From JAVEDQ01 sp035468175 (GTDB taxonomy: Bacteria > Actinomycetota > Actinomycetes > Frankiales > Frankiaceae), in assembly GCA_035468175.1 (NCBI GenBank), contig DATITC010000052.1, forward strand, positions 1 through 34,397: a stretch of 34,397 nucleotides of DNA, read 5' to 3'. Below the pieces are notes generated by a model that saw only the letters and a list, made by a program, of their open reading frames with translations, did not search any database and was not told where the DNA came from. Made by a program: the position numbers and the translations under genes. Of this stretch, positions 23,846 to 31,991 are shown in pieces (position 1 is the stretch's first letter; the number at the start of each line of letters is the position of its first letter).

Positions 23846-24877
23846 GGCCAGAGCCGGAAGGACGAGGTCGGGCCGCTCCGCGTAGGGGAGGTGTCCGGCG
23901 CCGGGAATCCTGATCCGGGTGAGCCGCGCATGGACGAGCAGTTGCTGCGCCCGGGTGGGCCATTGCGGTCCGAACGGGTCGCGCTCGCCGTCGAGCACGA
24001 GCGCCGGCCGATCGAAGTGGACGAGCCCGGCCGCGACATCATCGAGGCGACCTCGGTCTCGGATCGCAGCGTAGGTGGCATGGGAGGTGCTGGCCGTGCA
24101 GGTGGTGATGGCGCCCGGCGGCGGTTTCTCGCGCGGATCGCCCAGGTAGGCCGGCAGCAGAGCCAGAAGCATCGGCACGCAGGAGTCGCCGCGGTCCGCT
24201 GGCAGAGGGTCGGGCACCAGGCCTGCCTGTTGCAACTGCAGCTGGCGATTCCCGAAGCGCTGCTGCCCTGCGAGGAACTCGCCGAAGTCGAGCGGGGCCG
24301 GGTCCAGCAGGACGAGCCGGCGCACCTGGGCGGGCATGCCGGCCGTGTATGCGGCCGCCAGCAGGCCGCCGAAGGAGGCTCCGACGAGGTCGACCTGCGC
24401 GGCGCCAGTCCACCGGCGGACGGCGTCGAGGTCGGCGAGTTGAGCCTCCAGGCCGTACTGTCCGTCGGCCGGCCGCGAGGAGCGGCCGGCTCCACGCTGG
24501 TCGTATCCGACGAGTTCGCGTCCGGGGCCGGCCAGCGGGCTGAGGCTGTCGAGCGACTCCAGGTCCAGCCCGGGTCCGCCGTGGACGAGCACCACCACCT
24601 GCGCGCCGGGACCGCCACCGATCGAGCGCACATGCAGCTGGACACCGCTCCCCTGCACCGTCGCGTAGCGGACTGGAACGGCAGCGCTCGACGTGGCTGG
24701 GCCTTCTCGAGGCGCCGGGCGGGCGGGCGAGCCGGAACACCCCGCCACCCCGCTCAGGACACTTCCGACGACAAGCGCGAGAACCCCGGCGCAAGCGCGC
24801 CGCCGGATGGCGGCGGACCCACGGCTACCCACGGCACCCGACGCTAGCGCGCGCTCCGGCACTCGGTGATGCGGCAC
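23831..24877 (-). CDS. Lipoprotein alpha/beta hydrolase (proline iminopeptidase-like)
   Basis: Up to 348 residues. A signal segment (RRRACAGVLALVVGSVL) ends in a lipobox SGVAGC. The hydrolase core shows VLVHGGPGLD (HGGPG oxyanion motif), DQRGAGRSS, the nucleophile elbow GASFGG, DGERDPFG (acid) and PGAGHLPYAE (catalytic His). HGGPG with DQRGxGxS is typical of proline iminopeptidase-like hydrolases. The Cys-containing loop in the cap (DSCVPM, ITTCTA) may form a disulfide outside the cell. The start is uncertain: GTG 24877 gives a long N-terminus before the signal, while the GTG at 24832 gives a normal 30-residue signal peptide. It diverges from the next lipoprotein, with the two starts only 39-84 nt apart. 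Confidence 0.82.
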   Translation of the reverse strand: MPHHRVPERALASGAVGSRGSAAIRRRACAGVLALVVGSVLSGVAGCSGSPARPAPREGPATSSAAVPVRYATVQGSGVQLHVRSIGGGPGAQVVVLVHGGPGLDLESLDSLSPLAGPGRELVGYDQRGAGRSSRPADGQYGLEAQLADLDAVRRWTGAAQVDLVGASFGGLLAAAYTAGMPAQVRRLVLLDPAPLDFGEFLAGQQRFGNRQLQLQQAGLVPDPLPADRGDSCVPMLLALLPAYLGDPREKPPPGAITTCTASTSHATYAAIRDRGRLDDVAAGLVHFDRPALVLDGERDPFGPQWPTRAQQLLVHARLTRIRIPGAGHLPYAERPDLVLPALAGFLS

Positions 24878-24904
24878 CGGTCATGGCACCTCGAGTGGTC
24901 GCAC

Positions 24905-24910
24905 TAGGGT
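24905..24910 (+). promoter_or_regulatory. -10 box for a leaderless lipoprotein transcript
   Basis: TAGGGT lies 6 nt before the GTG start at 24917, the distance expected when transcription begins at the start codon. There is no Shine-Dalgarno sequence and the -35 region is weak. Confidence 0.4.
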
Positions 24911-24916
24911 CAGTCC

Positions 24917-25615
24917 GTGGCCCACCGTCTGCCGCTCGCCGCCATAGGTCCCGTTCTGCTCTTGGGACTGCTATTGGGCGGTTGCGGAGACGGCACACGC
25001 AGCACTGCCGGGATGCCGTCAGCCACGCGCCCGGCCGGTCCCACCGAAGCGCCGTCACCGTCGCCGTCAGCTTCAGCGCCCGACGCGGGTGCACTGCCCC
25101 AGACGCGCGCCCGGCCACGAGCGGACTCTGAACTGTTCTCTCGGGTCACCAAGTACTTCGATGCGGTCCGCACCGGCAATCCCGCAGAGGCAACAGACTT
25201 CTTCTTCCCGCTGAGCGCATACCGCCAGGTCAAAGGGGTGAAGGATCCCGCCGCCGATTACCGTGATCGGCTCTTGCGGCTATACGCGCTGGACATCGCC
25301 GCCGACCATCGTCTGCTCGGGCCCGACGCAGCTCAGGCCCGCCTTCTCGGCATCGACATTCCGGAGAACGCCGCGCGATGGGTGCGTCCTGGCGAGGAGT
25401 ACAACAAAATCGGCTACTGGCGGGTCTACGGCGCTCGCCTCCGCTATGCAGTCGGGCCCGGGGGTGAGACCCGTTCCTACGGCCTGGCCTCTCTCATCTC
25501 GTGGCGGGGTCGCTGGTACGTCGTGCACCTCGGACCCATCAATCGGTCGGGTTCCTCCGGCCTGGTCTGCTCGCCGGACCCTCGGACATCTGCACCCCAC
25601 GTCGATTGCCCGTAA
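24917..25615 (+). CDS. Lipoprotein of unknown function
   Basis: A 232-residue lipoprotein. The signal segment LAAIGPVLLLGLLLGGC ends at Cys23. A Pro/Ser/Ala-rich linker (about 35-65) leads to a domain of about 160 residues with FSRVTKYFDAVRTGNPAEATDFFFPLSAYRQVKG. The first part of that domain, a helix then aromatic strand, recalls NTF2-like or SnoaL-like folds. The later part is WRVYGARLRYAVGPGGETRSYGLASLISWRGRWYVVHLGP. I do not recognise a named family. It lies alone between convergent and divergent neighbours. Confidence 0.7.
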   Translation: MAHRLPLAAIGPVLLLGLLLGGCGDGTRSTAGMPSATRPAGPTEAPSPSPSASAPDAGALPQTRARPRADSELFSRVTKYFDAVRTGNPAEATDFFFPLSAYRQVKGVKDPAADYRDRLLRLYALDIAADHRLLGPDAAQARLLGIDIPENAARWVRPGEEYNKIGYWRVYGARLRYAVGPGGETRSYGLASLISWRGRWYVVHLGPINRSGSSGLVCSPDPRTSAPHVDCP

Positions 25616-25648
25616 TGGCCTGGCGTCGACCGTGGGAAAGGTCGGGGG

Positions 25649-26848
25649 TCAGGAGCGGGCGTAGAAGGCGATGAAGTCTCGGCTCTGGACCGCGAAGTAC
25701 TGGCTCGCGGCGTGGTCCTGATCGGGCCGCGACCTGTGTGGCACGACCCGCCCGTTGACGTGGTCGTAGTAGTAGCCGACTGCCCACTGGCGGTTGATGT
25801 CCGACTCCATGCCGCGGACCACGCCGGCCGCCTGGAGGAGACGGCCGAGCGAGCAGACCGAGGTCGCTGGGCTGTTGACGAACACCAGGGAGCCGTCAGC
25901 CCGCTGGCCCATCGCTGTCCGCGGCACGTAGCTGCGGTTGCCGACAGTGTTCCCCCACACCGGGGAGTTGTTGTCTGCGCAGGTCGGGTTCACCGTCCCC
26001 TTGTCGACGAGCAGATCCAGGTTCTGCCGGACGCTGCGAACCTGCGCCGTCATTGCGACGTCCCTCCCCCAAGCGCCGATGTGCACCGAGCCGTCCGCGT
26101 TGATCACGAACGACGCGGCGCCCGCCCGCATCGCCCGCACGGTCTTGCCCTGGTCGTAGTAGCCGCCTCGGGAGTCGCCGGTTAGCCGGAAACCGGCCGG
26201 GAAGGCCGCGGCGACGGTGCGCTGCAGCGCCGGCGAGATCTCCGACGGGGTCGCCCAGCGGCCGGCCGGGTCCTGAGTGCCGGGGTGCAGCCGTGCGCTC
26301 ACCAGACGGGGGTCGAGCCACATGACGGCGGCCAGGTAGGAGGTGTGCTGATCGTCGGGACGGAGGAACGCCAGCCGGACGGCCGGCGAGCCCTTTACGC
26401 TGACCACGCCCTGCCAACGACCCTCGTTAGGCAGCGCCGCCCCGGCGGCCAGGATCGGCAACGGGCGCGGAGCGGGGGTGCCGTCGACCGCGACGCCCCT
26501 GCCCGCCCCGGCGTCCCCGACCTGCGGAACACCGCCGGCCGGGGCCCCACCCTGCTTCGGCCTGTCGGACGCGTACTGAGCCTTCTCCAGACGCGTCACA
26601 ACGCCGCCCAAACCGTGGTCACGAGCCCACTCCGCTACCCGAGCAGAGACCGAGTCAGTGCCGGGCCGCACCACCGCGCGGCCGATCGAGACGGCGGTGA
26701 GCAGCAGGAAGACGAGCAGCAGCGCACCGACGACCTGCAGGACCCGGAAGAACGGCCCGCGCCGTCTCCTGGCCGGCTTCGTGGCGAACGGTGAGCGACC
26801 GTCGTCTCCCCGCATGGGGACCCGGGACAGCTCGTCGGTCGAACTCAC
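25649..26848 (-). CDS. Membrane-anchored phosphodiester glycosidase-like protein
   Basis: A 399-residue protein with a basic cytoplasmic start, one membrane segment (FFRVLQVVGALLLVFLLLTAV, about residues 34-54) and a large outside domain. ASFVINADGSVHIGAWGRDV, VRSVRQNLDLLVDKG, VWGNTVGNRSYVPRTAMGQRADGSLVFV and MESDINRQW are the motifs of the NAGPA/phosphodiester glycosidase family, which removes sugar-phosphodiester caps or acts on wall glycans. The WG-N and RTAMG-DG blocks appear complete. GTG 26848 has a GAGGT site 4 nt upstream. It stands alone, converging on the lipoprotein. Confidence 0.8.
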   Translation of the reverse strand: MSSTDELSRVPMRGDDGRSPFATKPARRRRGPFFRVLQVVGALLLVFLLLTAVSIGRAVVRPGTDSVSARVAEWARDHGLGGVVTRLEKAQYASDRPKQGGAPAGGVPQVGDAGAGRGVAVDGTPAPRPLPILAAGAALPNEGRWQGVVSVKGSPAVRLAFLRPDDQHTSYLAAVMWLDPRLVSARLHPGTQDPAGRWATPSEISPALQRTVAAAFPAGFRLTGDSRGGYYDQGKTVRAMRAGAASFVINADGSVHIGAWGRDVAMTAQVRSVRQNLDLLVDKGTVNPTCADNNSPVWGNTVGNRSYVPRTAMGQRADGSLVFVNSPATSVCSLGRLLQAAGVVRGMESDINRQWAVGYYYDHVNGRVVPHRSRPDQDHAASQYFAVQSRDFIAFYARS

Positions 26849-27160
26849 CTACACCTCGCTAAAGATCGGAACCGGTCCGTCACGTGCTTCTGCGCCTACC
26901 CCGCCCGGACGCCTTCGCTCAGCGTAGTTGCGAACCCGCCTGAGTCAGCCTCCCCACCCCAGATGTATCGCTGGTGTCGGCGCATCAACCGGACCGTCGT
27001 TCATATCGAACCCATAGCTCAGCGGCGGGTGAAGGCGCTCGACGTGACAGTGCGTGACAACAGCACTGGGCAGAGTCACCAACTTCCGTACCGAACCTGC
27101 GGTGGCCAGTCCACGTCGAGGCCAGCTACGTCGGCGCGTCCGGGGAGTTGCGGCTCAATG
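26849..27160. other. Gene-free stretch before the ArsR gene
   Basis: No open frame has family likeness. It contains two 7-bp direct repeats CGTGACA at 27044-27050 and 27054-27060, ten bases apart, without a clear role. It holds the promoter region of the leftward glycosidase-like gene and the 3' end space of the ArsR gene. Confidence 0.5.
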
Positions 27161-27526
27161 TCAATCGTGGACCGGGGCCCCGCTGACCTGGTGGTCGGCG
27201 TGGAACAACGCTTCCGTCAGCAGGGTCCGCAGGTGGGCGCCCCGCAGCCGGTAGAGCACTCGCCGGCCCTCCTTGTGTCCCTCCACCAGCCCGGCAAGGC
27301 GGAGCTTGGACAGATGTTGACTCGCGACAGTCGGGCGGCAGCGCGCGACGTCGGCCAGAGTGGCCACGTCGAGATCGCCCTCTCGCAAGGCCCACAGCAT
27401 CCGCACCCGGGTGGCATCACCCAACAGGGTGAACGCCTGGGCCGCTGCGGCCACCTGGTCATCGGTCAGGCGGTCCGGGTGCGGCCGGACGCCGTCACTC
27501 ATGGTGCGAGCTACCGATGGCTGCAT
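27161..27526 (-). CDS. ArsR/SmtB-family repressor with alpha-5 metal site
   Basis: A 121-residue repressor. The winged-helix core is AQAFTLLGDATRVRMLWAL, DVATLADVARCRPTVASQHLSKLRLAGLV and HKEGRRVLYRL. In the last helix AHLRTLLTEALFHADHQ carries His-x10-His-x2-His, the alpha-5 metal site of Zn/Ni/Co sensors, although the usual Asp two residues earlier is Gly. It is divergent from the CDF exporter gene and should repress it until metal binds. ATG 27526 is preferred: TATGCT (complement of 27533-27538) is a -10 box 6 nt before it, giving a leaderless mRNA. The ATG at 27502 is the alternative. A longer frame to 27613 crosses the divergent promoter. Confidence 0.87.
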   Translation of the reverse strand: MQPSVARTMSDGVRPHPDRLTDDQVAAAAQAFTLLGDATRVRMLWALREGDLDVATLADVARCRPTVASQHLSKLRLAGLVEGHKEGRRVLYRLRGAHLRTLLTEALFHADHQVSGAPVHD

Positions 27527-27560
27527 CGGACGAGCATAGCCTAACGCGAGGTCACCTTCG

Positions 27561-27584
27561 CATATGCGCATGTGTTGATACGGT
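27561..27584. promoter_or_regulatory. Divergent ArsR/CDF promoter with palindromic operator
   Basis: CATATGCGCATGTG (27561-27574) is a 14-bp palindrome with one mismatched pair. It sits between the leftward -35-like TGCGAA (complement of 27557-27562) and the rightward -10 TACGGT (27579-27584), which lies 6 nt before the GTG of the CDF gene at 27591. One bound repressor would block both promoters. Both transcripts appear leaderless. Confidence 0.6.
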
Positions 27585-27590
27585 CTTGGT

Positions 27591-28646
27591 GTGAGCATCC
27601 CCGTGAGCAGCACCTCCCGTACGGACCTGACGGCCGAGGCTCAGGCCGTACATGCGCATGTGGCCGGTCACGCTCACGAGCGCCACCCCACGTCGCGATG
27701 GGGCCGCGTCCGCCACGCGGTGTCGGAGGTCCTGGGGGCCCACTCGCACGACGCCGCCGATCAGGTGGACGAGTCGTTGGAGACGCATGCGGCCGGACGG
27801 CGAGCGCTGCTGATCAGTTTGGCCGTCCTGTTAGCCACGGCGACGATTCAGGCGACCGTCGTGGTGCTGTCCGGCTCCGTCGCCCTCCTCGGCGACACGC
27901 TGCACAACGTTGCGGACGCCATGACGGCGGTACCGCTGCTCATCGCGTTCCGGCTGGCGCGGAGGCCGCCCACGAAGGGGTTCACCTATGGCTACGGCCG
28001 AGCCGAGGACCTCGGCGGCTTGTTCGTCGTCGCCATGATCGCGCTGTCCAGCGCCCTCGCCGCCTACGAAGCCATCGACCGGCTGCTTCACCCGCGGCCT
28101 GTCACTCACCTCTGGGCCGTGGCCGTGGCAGCAATCGTCGGGTTCCTGGGTAACGAGCTCGTCGCGCGCTACCGCATCCGGGTCGGCCGGCAGATCGGCA
28201 GCGCAGCTCTTGTCGCCGACGGCCTGCACGCCCGCACCGACGGCTTCACCAGCTTGGCCGTGCTCCTGGGAGCGGCCGGTGTCGCGCTCGGATGGCGCCA
28301 AGCAGATCCCATCGTCGGCCTCATCATCACCGTCGCCATCCTCGGCGTGCTCCGATCGGCGGCGGGACAGGTCGGAGCCCGGCTCATGGACGCAGTCGAC
28401 CCGGCACTCGTCGACCAGGCCACCGCCGCCGTGGTGACCGTCGACGGCGTCGAGCACGTCCGAGAACTGCGCATCCGCTGGATCGGCCACACCCTGCGAG
28501 CCGAGGTCGATGTCACCGTCGAGCCGGACACGAGCCTGCGGGCGGCACACCACCTGGCCCATCACGCCGAAGCCCATCTCCTGGACCACGTCCCCCGACT
28601 CGCGGCCGCCACCGTGCACGTCAGTCCTCGAGGAGAGCACGACTGA
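27591..28646 (+). CDS. CDF-family zinc-type cation exporter, His-rich
   Basis: A 351-residue exporter. The N-terminus is His-rich (VHAHVAGHAHERHP, about residues 19-35), a likely metal-binding tail. Six membrane segments follow. The transport site shows LLGDTLHNVADA in segment 2 (His-x3-Asp) and VADGLHARTDGF in segment 5 (His-x3-Asp), the HD-HD site of Zn(II)-selective members. The C-terminal domain (DQATAAVVTVDGVEHVRELRIRWIGHTLRAEVDVTV) has the ferredoxin-like fold of CDF proteins and extra His (HHLAHHAEAHLL). It should pump Zn(II) out of the cytoplasm under the divergent ArsR. GTG 27591 is used with a -10 box 6 nt upstream and no Shine-Dalgarno sequence. Confidence 0.92.
   Translation: MSIPVSSTSRTDLTAEAQAVHAHVAGHAHERHPTSRWGRVRHAVSEVLGAHSHDAADQVDESLETHAAGRRALLISLAVLLATATIQATVVVLSGSVALLGDTLHNVADAMTAVPLLIAFRLARRPPTKGFTYGYGRAEDLGGLFVVAMIALSSALAAYEAIDRLLHPRPVTHLWAVAVAAIVGFLGNELVARYRIRVGRQIGSAALVADGLHARTDGFTSLAVLLGAAGVALGWRQADPIVGLIITVAILGVLRSAAGQVGARLMDAVDPALVDQATAAVVTVDGVEHVRELRIRWIGHTLRAEVDVTVEPDTSLRAAHHLAHHAEAHLLDHVPRLAAATVHVSPRGEHD
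27650..27661. promoter_or_regulatory. Second operator-like palindrome inside the CDF gene
   Basis: ACATGCGCATGT is a perfect 12-bp palindrome and shares the 11-nt ATGCGCATGTG with the promoter copy 89 bp upstream. It encodes His-Ala-His with CAT codons where CAC is the common choice in this GC-rich DNA. It could be a downstream repressor site for looping or roadblock, or only a by-product of the His-rich tail. Confidence 0.4.
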
Positions 28647-28699
28647 AGAGGCATCCGCTCCGGCGTCAGAAGCCATCCCCCGACGAGGACTCAGCCGGC

Positions 28700-28735
28700 C
28701 TGACCAGCCAGTGTCACGAGCTGGGAACTGGTCAG
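28700..28735. terminator. Hairpin after the CDF gene
   Basis: CTGACCAG (28700-28707) pairs perfectly with CTGGTCAG (28728-28735), and inside it CCAG...CTGG can extend the stem with a GAA bulge. It lies 54 nt after the CDF stop and 41 nt before the next start. No U-tract. It is probably a terminator or leader fold. Confidence 0.4.
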
Positions 28736-28775
28736 TGCGTTGCCGCACACCGGGAGGGCGCGGCTTGCCACGACA

Positions 28776-30515
28776 ATGGGACGCGTGGATGTCGGAACGC
28801 CGCCGGAACGCTCCCGGGCGGCCGCCATTCTCTACCACCTGCGGCCGGCCACCCTGGTGGCGGCCCCTGGTGCGTTCGCCCTGCGATGGCTGCTCCGACT
28901 GGGCCTGCCGGTCGCTGCGGCAGCGGCGGTACTGCGCACGTTTCCCTACCGCGCGACCTTGTCCGGAGTGCCGTTCCGGGTACAGGGGACACTCTTTTCG
29001 CGGTCCTACATCTCTGCCGACACGACTCTGGGCAGCTGGGTGTTCCCGCACGTGACCGGCTTGCCGATCGGCGTCCACATCACCCCGGAGGACATCAACC
29101 TCCTGCAGCTGGCGCGGGACGCTAGCGGGGACACGCCGAGCTACGTAGCCGGACTGCGCAGTGAGTTCGTTGATCAGTTGCCGCGGATCGGTGCCTTCCT
29201 CGCGGGCGAGATCGTCCTCGGATTCCTGCTCGGCCTGGGATTGGCCGCCGCGATCAACATGTCGATCCGCTACCTACGGGGACTTCCGCGGCGGACCGGG
29301 GAGCTCCGGCTCCGGCTGCGGCAGATGACCGGCGCCCTGCTCGTCCTGCTCGCCATCGCCGCCTATGGGGGCGTCACCTACAACCCGCGGTGGACCCGTC
29401 AGTCGCGGCTCACCGGCACCCTCGCCGCAGCCCAGCTGTTTCCGGACCAGCTGTCCGAGTACTACTCACGCCAATCCAAGGCACTCGACGTGGTCAACGC
29501 GGTGCTCGGGATCCAGGGGGCGCTTCAGGACCAGTTCCAGCGGACGACCGCCCCCCCGACGGCCTTCCCGATCATGTTCATCTCGGATGTCCACCTCGCG
29601 GCCGCCTATCCGCTGGTTCGTCGATACGCCGAGAACTACGGCGTCAAGCTGATCGTCAACACCGGCGACGAGTCCGAGTTCGGGAAGCGACAGGAGCTGA
29701 CAAACGCCTACCTCGCCGAGATCTCGGCGCTGACGCGCAGCATTCCCATGCTGTGGTTGGCCGGGAACCACGACTCACCGGCCATCGTGAGCGCCATGCG
29801 CCGCGTGCCCGGCGTGACGGTGCTTGGGGGAAAGACGACGGGGCAAGGTGGTTCCGTCGATGTGACCGCGACGTCCGTCGACGCTTTCGGCCTCACGATT
29901 GCCGGTCTTCCGGACCCGCGGGTGTACGGCGGTCCTGGCGCCTACGGCTCCGACGACTCGGCACGTGTCGACCCGCTGGAGCGGTCCGCGGTCGACGCGG
30001 CGATCCGGGGGATCTCCCAGCGGTTCGACGTCTTCGCCACCCACGAACCAGTCGCCGCCGACCGGCTGGCCTCCGAGTTGGGTGACCAGGTGCGACAAAC
30101 CAACAGCGGGCACACGCACGAGCAGAACGCCGCCGGTGACATCCAGAACGACCGTCACATCAACCTGGTGGAGGGGTCCACCGGTGCGGGTGGGCTGGAC
30201 AACATCGGCCGATCGGGCGCGCGACCACCCATCGAGTTCAGCATCGAGTCGGTCGCCGTGGACTGCCAGTTCACCCGGATCCAGCGGTTCTCCATCACCA
30301 GCTCGAACCTGTCCGCCCCGGCGAACTCCCAGCAGTTCGGCAACGACGTGACCGCGTCGACTCTCTATTTCCGTCCGCAGAACGTGGCACCAGCTCGCTC
30401 GTGCGGAACCGAAGCCGGCATCTCAGCTTCCACCCCGCTGACCCCGCCGCCCACGGGCCAGGCAGCGGCAGGCGGCGCCACCCCCACGCCGCCGTTGCCG
30501 AGAATGCCTCCGTGA
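28776..30515 (+). CDS. Membrane metallophosphoesterase
   Basis: A 579-residue protein. The first part has membrane segments at about residues 33-53, 138-162 and 184-202, with an outside loop between the first two. The C-terminal calcineurin-like phosphoesterase domain starts near 262: FISDVHLA (Asp271, His273), NTGDESEFG (Asp298), AGNHDS (330-335), FATHEP and NSGHTHEQ carry the two-metal site. It ends in a Pro/Gly-rich tail. Topology puts the enzyme domain outside, where it could hydrolyse phosphodiesters of envelope lipids or nucleotides. The start ATG at 28776 is the first after the hairpin; no good Shine-Dalgarno sequence is near. It is followed after 165 nt, without another gene, by the glycosyltransferase pair. 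Confidence 0.87.
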   Translation: MGRVDVGTPPERSRAAAILYHLRPATLVAAPGAFALRWLLRLGLPVAAAAAVLRTFPYRATLSGVPFRVQGTLFSRSYISADTTLGSWVFPHVTGLPIGVHITPEDINLLQLARDASGDTPSYVAGLRSEFVDQLPRIGAFLAGEIVLGFLLGLGLAAAINMSIRYLRGLPRRTGELRLRLRQMTGALLVLLAIAAYGGVTYNPRWTRQSRLTGTLAAAQLFPDQLSEYYSRQSKALDVVNAVLGIQGALQDQFQRTTAPPTAFPIMFISDVHLAAAYPLVRRYAENYGVKLIVNTGDESEFGKRQELTNAYLAEISALTRSIPMLWLAGNHDSPAIVSAMRRVPGVTVLGGKTTGQGGSVDVTATSVDAFGLTIAGLPDPRVYGGPGAYGSDDSARVDPLERSAVDAAIRGISQRFDVFATHEPVAADRLASELGDQVRQTNSGHTHEQNAAGDIQNDRHINLVEGSTGAGGLDNIGRSGARPPIEFSIESVAVDCQFTRIQRFSITSSNLSAPANSQQFGNDVTASTLYFRPQNVAPARSCGTEAGISASTPLTPPPTGQAAAGGATPTPPLPRMPP

Positions 30516-30680
30516 GTAAACGCGACTCTTATCGAACTACCAGGCTGCTCCAAGGTTGGATCCGAGGTCCAGCGCCGACGTTGTAGGCATGGTCTCCTCC
30601 CGCTGTTGGCTGCTGCCCCAGAGGTGCGATGCGACGTACACCTTCGCCCATGGCGGGTCGCGACTCGTGGGCGGCGTTGC

Positions 30681-31991
30681 GTGAGCCCCGAGTCGCCCCT
30701 CGTGGACGCGCAGCCGTTGATTCGGCCAGAGGCGCAGCCATTGGCGCGACCAGAGGTCCGGTACGACGTCGAGGTCGTCGTGCCGGTCTTCAACGAGGAG
30801 GCCGCGCTCGAGGGCAGCATTCGTCGGCTGCATGACTACCTGAGCCGTGGGTTTCCGTTCACCTTTCGCATCCTGATTGCCGACAATGCCAGCACGGACC
30901 GCACCTGGGCGATGGCGGGAGAACTCGCCGAGTCGTTGCCGAACGTCGCCGCGCTGCACATTGATCAGAAGGGGCGGGGGCGTGCGCTGCGCACTGCGTG
31001 GTCGAGCAGCGAGGCGCGGGTCGTCGCCTACATGGACGTCGATCTGTCCACCGACCTGGCTGCTTTGCTGCCGCTGGTGGCGCCGCTACTGTCCGGTCAC
31101 AGCGATCTGGCGATCGGGTCGCGGCTGGCCCGCACCTCTCGCGTCATCCGCGGCACGAAGCGCGAGGTGATCTCCCGCTGCTACAACGTGCTGCTCCGGA
31201 CGACGCTGCGGACTCGGTTCTCCGACGCTCAGTGTGGGTTCAAGGCCATGCGAACAGACCACGCTCGGGAGCTGCTGCCCCTCGTGCAGGACACGGGATG
31301 GTTCTTCGACACGGAGTTGCTGGTGTTGGCCGAACGTGCCGGGCTCCGGATCCACGAGGTGCCGGTCGATTGGGTCGACGATCCGGACAGCCGGGTGGAC
31401 ATCGTCGCCACCGCCTCAGCCGACCTTCGCGGCATCGTTCGGATGCTGCGTGCCCTGACTTCCGGGGACCTGCCCATCGCGCAGCTGAGCAGTCAGCTGG
31501 GCCGGCATCCCCTGCCGACGACCGTGCCAGGCGTGCCGCTGACGCTGGCCCGTCAAGCGGTCCGGTTCGCCGCGGTAGGCGTTGCCAGCACGTTGGCCTA
31601 TCTCGTCCTCTTCGTCGTCCTCCGCGGGCCGCTCGGGGCGCAGGGCGCCAACCTGATCGCCCTGTTGCTGACGGCGGTGGCCAACACCGCCGCGAACCGG
31701 CGACTCACTTTCGGGCTCCGCGGCTCGCGTCACGTGACCAGGAATCAGTTCGAAGGGCTGGTGGTGTTCGGACTCGGACTCGCCCTGACCAGCGGTGCAC
31801 TCGCCGGTCTGCACGCGGTGGTGCCGCAGCCGCACCACCTCGTCGAGGTCGGCGTCCTTATCCTCGCCAACCTGGTGGCGACGGTCGTGCGCTTCGTGTT
31901 GTTCCGCCACTGGGTCTTCGCCTCGCGTCGACACCGGGGGACGGGGTCCGACGATTCGCTGATCAACGTCGAGCCGGAGGTCGCCCGATGA
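30681..31991 (+). CDS. GT2 polyprenol-phosphate sugar synthase with GtrA domain (YkcC-like)
   Basis: A 436-residue fusion. Residues 28-250 are a family 2 glycosyltransferase: VEVVVPVFNEE, the DNAST strand (68-72), metal site MDVDLS (118-123) and SDAQCGFKAM (181-190), as in dolichyl/polyprenyl-phosphate mannose or glucose synthases. From about 280 a GtrA-type domain with four membrane segments follows (AVRFAAVGVASTLAYLVLF, NTAANRRLTF, HWVFASRR). It should load a sugar from a nucleotide onto polyprenyl phosphate and help flip it. GTG 30681 is the start giving a normal N-terminus; a longer frame begins at 30606. The stop overlaps the GT39 gene by 4 nt, so the lipid-linked sugar is most likely used by that enzyme. 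Confidence 0.91.
   Translation: MSPESPLVDAQPLIRPEAQPLARPEVRYDVEVVVPVFNEEAALEGSIRRLHDYLSRGFPFTFRILIADNASTDRTWAMAGELAESLPNVAALHIDQKGRGRALRTAWSSSEARVVAYMDVDLSTDLAALLPLVAPLLSGHSDLAIGSRLARTSRVIRGTKREVISRCYNVLLRTTLRTRFSDAQCGFKAMRTDHARELLPLVQDTGWFFDTELLVLAERAGLRIHEVPVDWVDDPDSRVDIVATASADLRGIVRMLRALTSGDLPIAQLSSQLGRHPLPTTVPGVPLTLARQAVRFAAVGVASTLAYLVLFVVLRGPLGAQGANLIALLLTAVANTAANRRLTFGLRGSRHVTRNQFEGLVVFGLGLALTSGALAGLHAVVPQPHHLVEVGVLILANLVATVVRFVLFRHWVFASRRHRGTGSDDSLINVEPEVAR

Noticed and set aside
27044..27060. CGTGACA direct repeat as an operator
   Set aside because: Only two 7-bp copies without symmetry or a nearby promoter; the evidence is too thin.
30998..31987. N-terminal extension of the GT39 gene by 330 codons
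   Set aside because: It lies within the GT2-GtrA gene in another frame and is Arg-rich without likeness to any protein; the ATG at 31988 has a good GGAGG site and family homology starts there.
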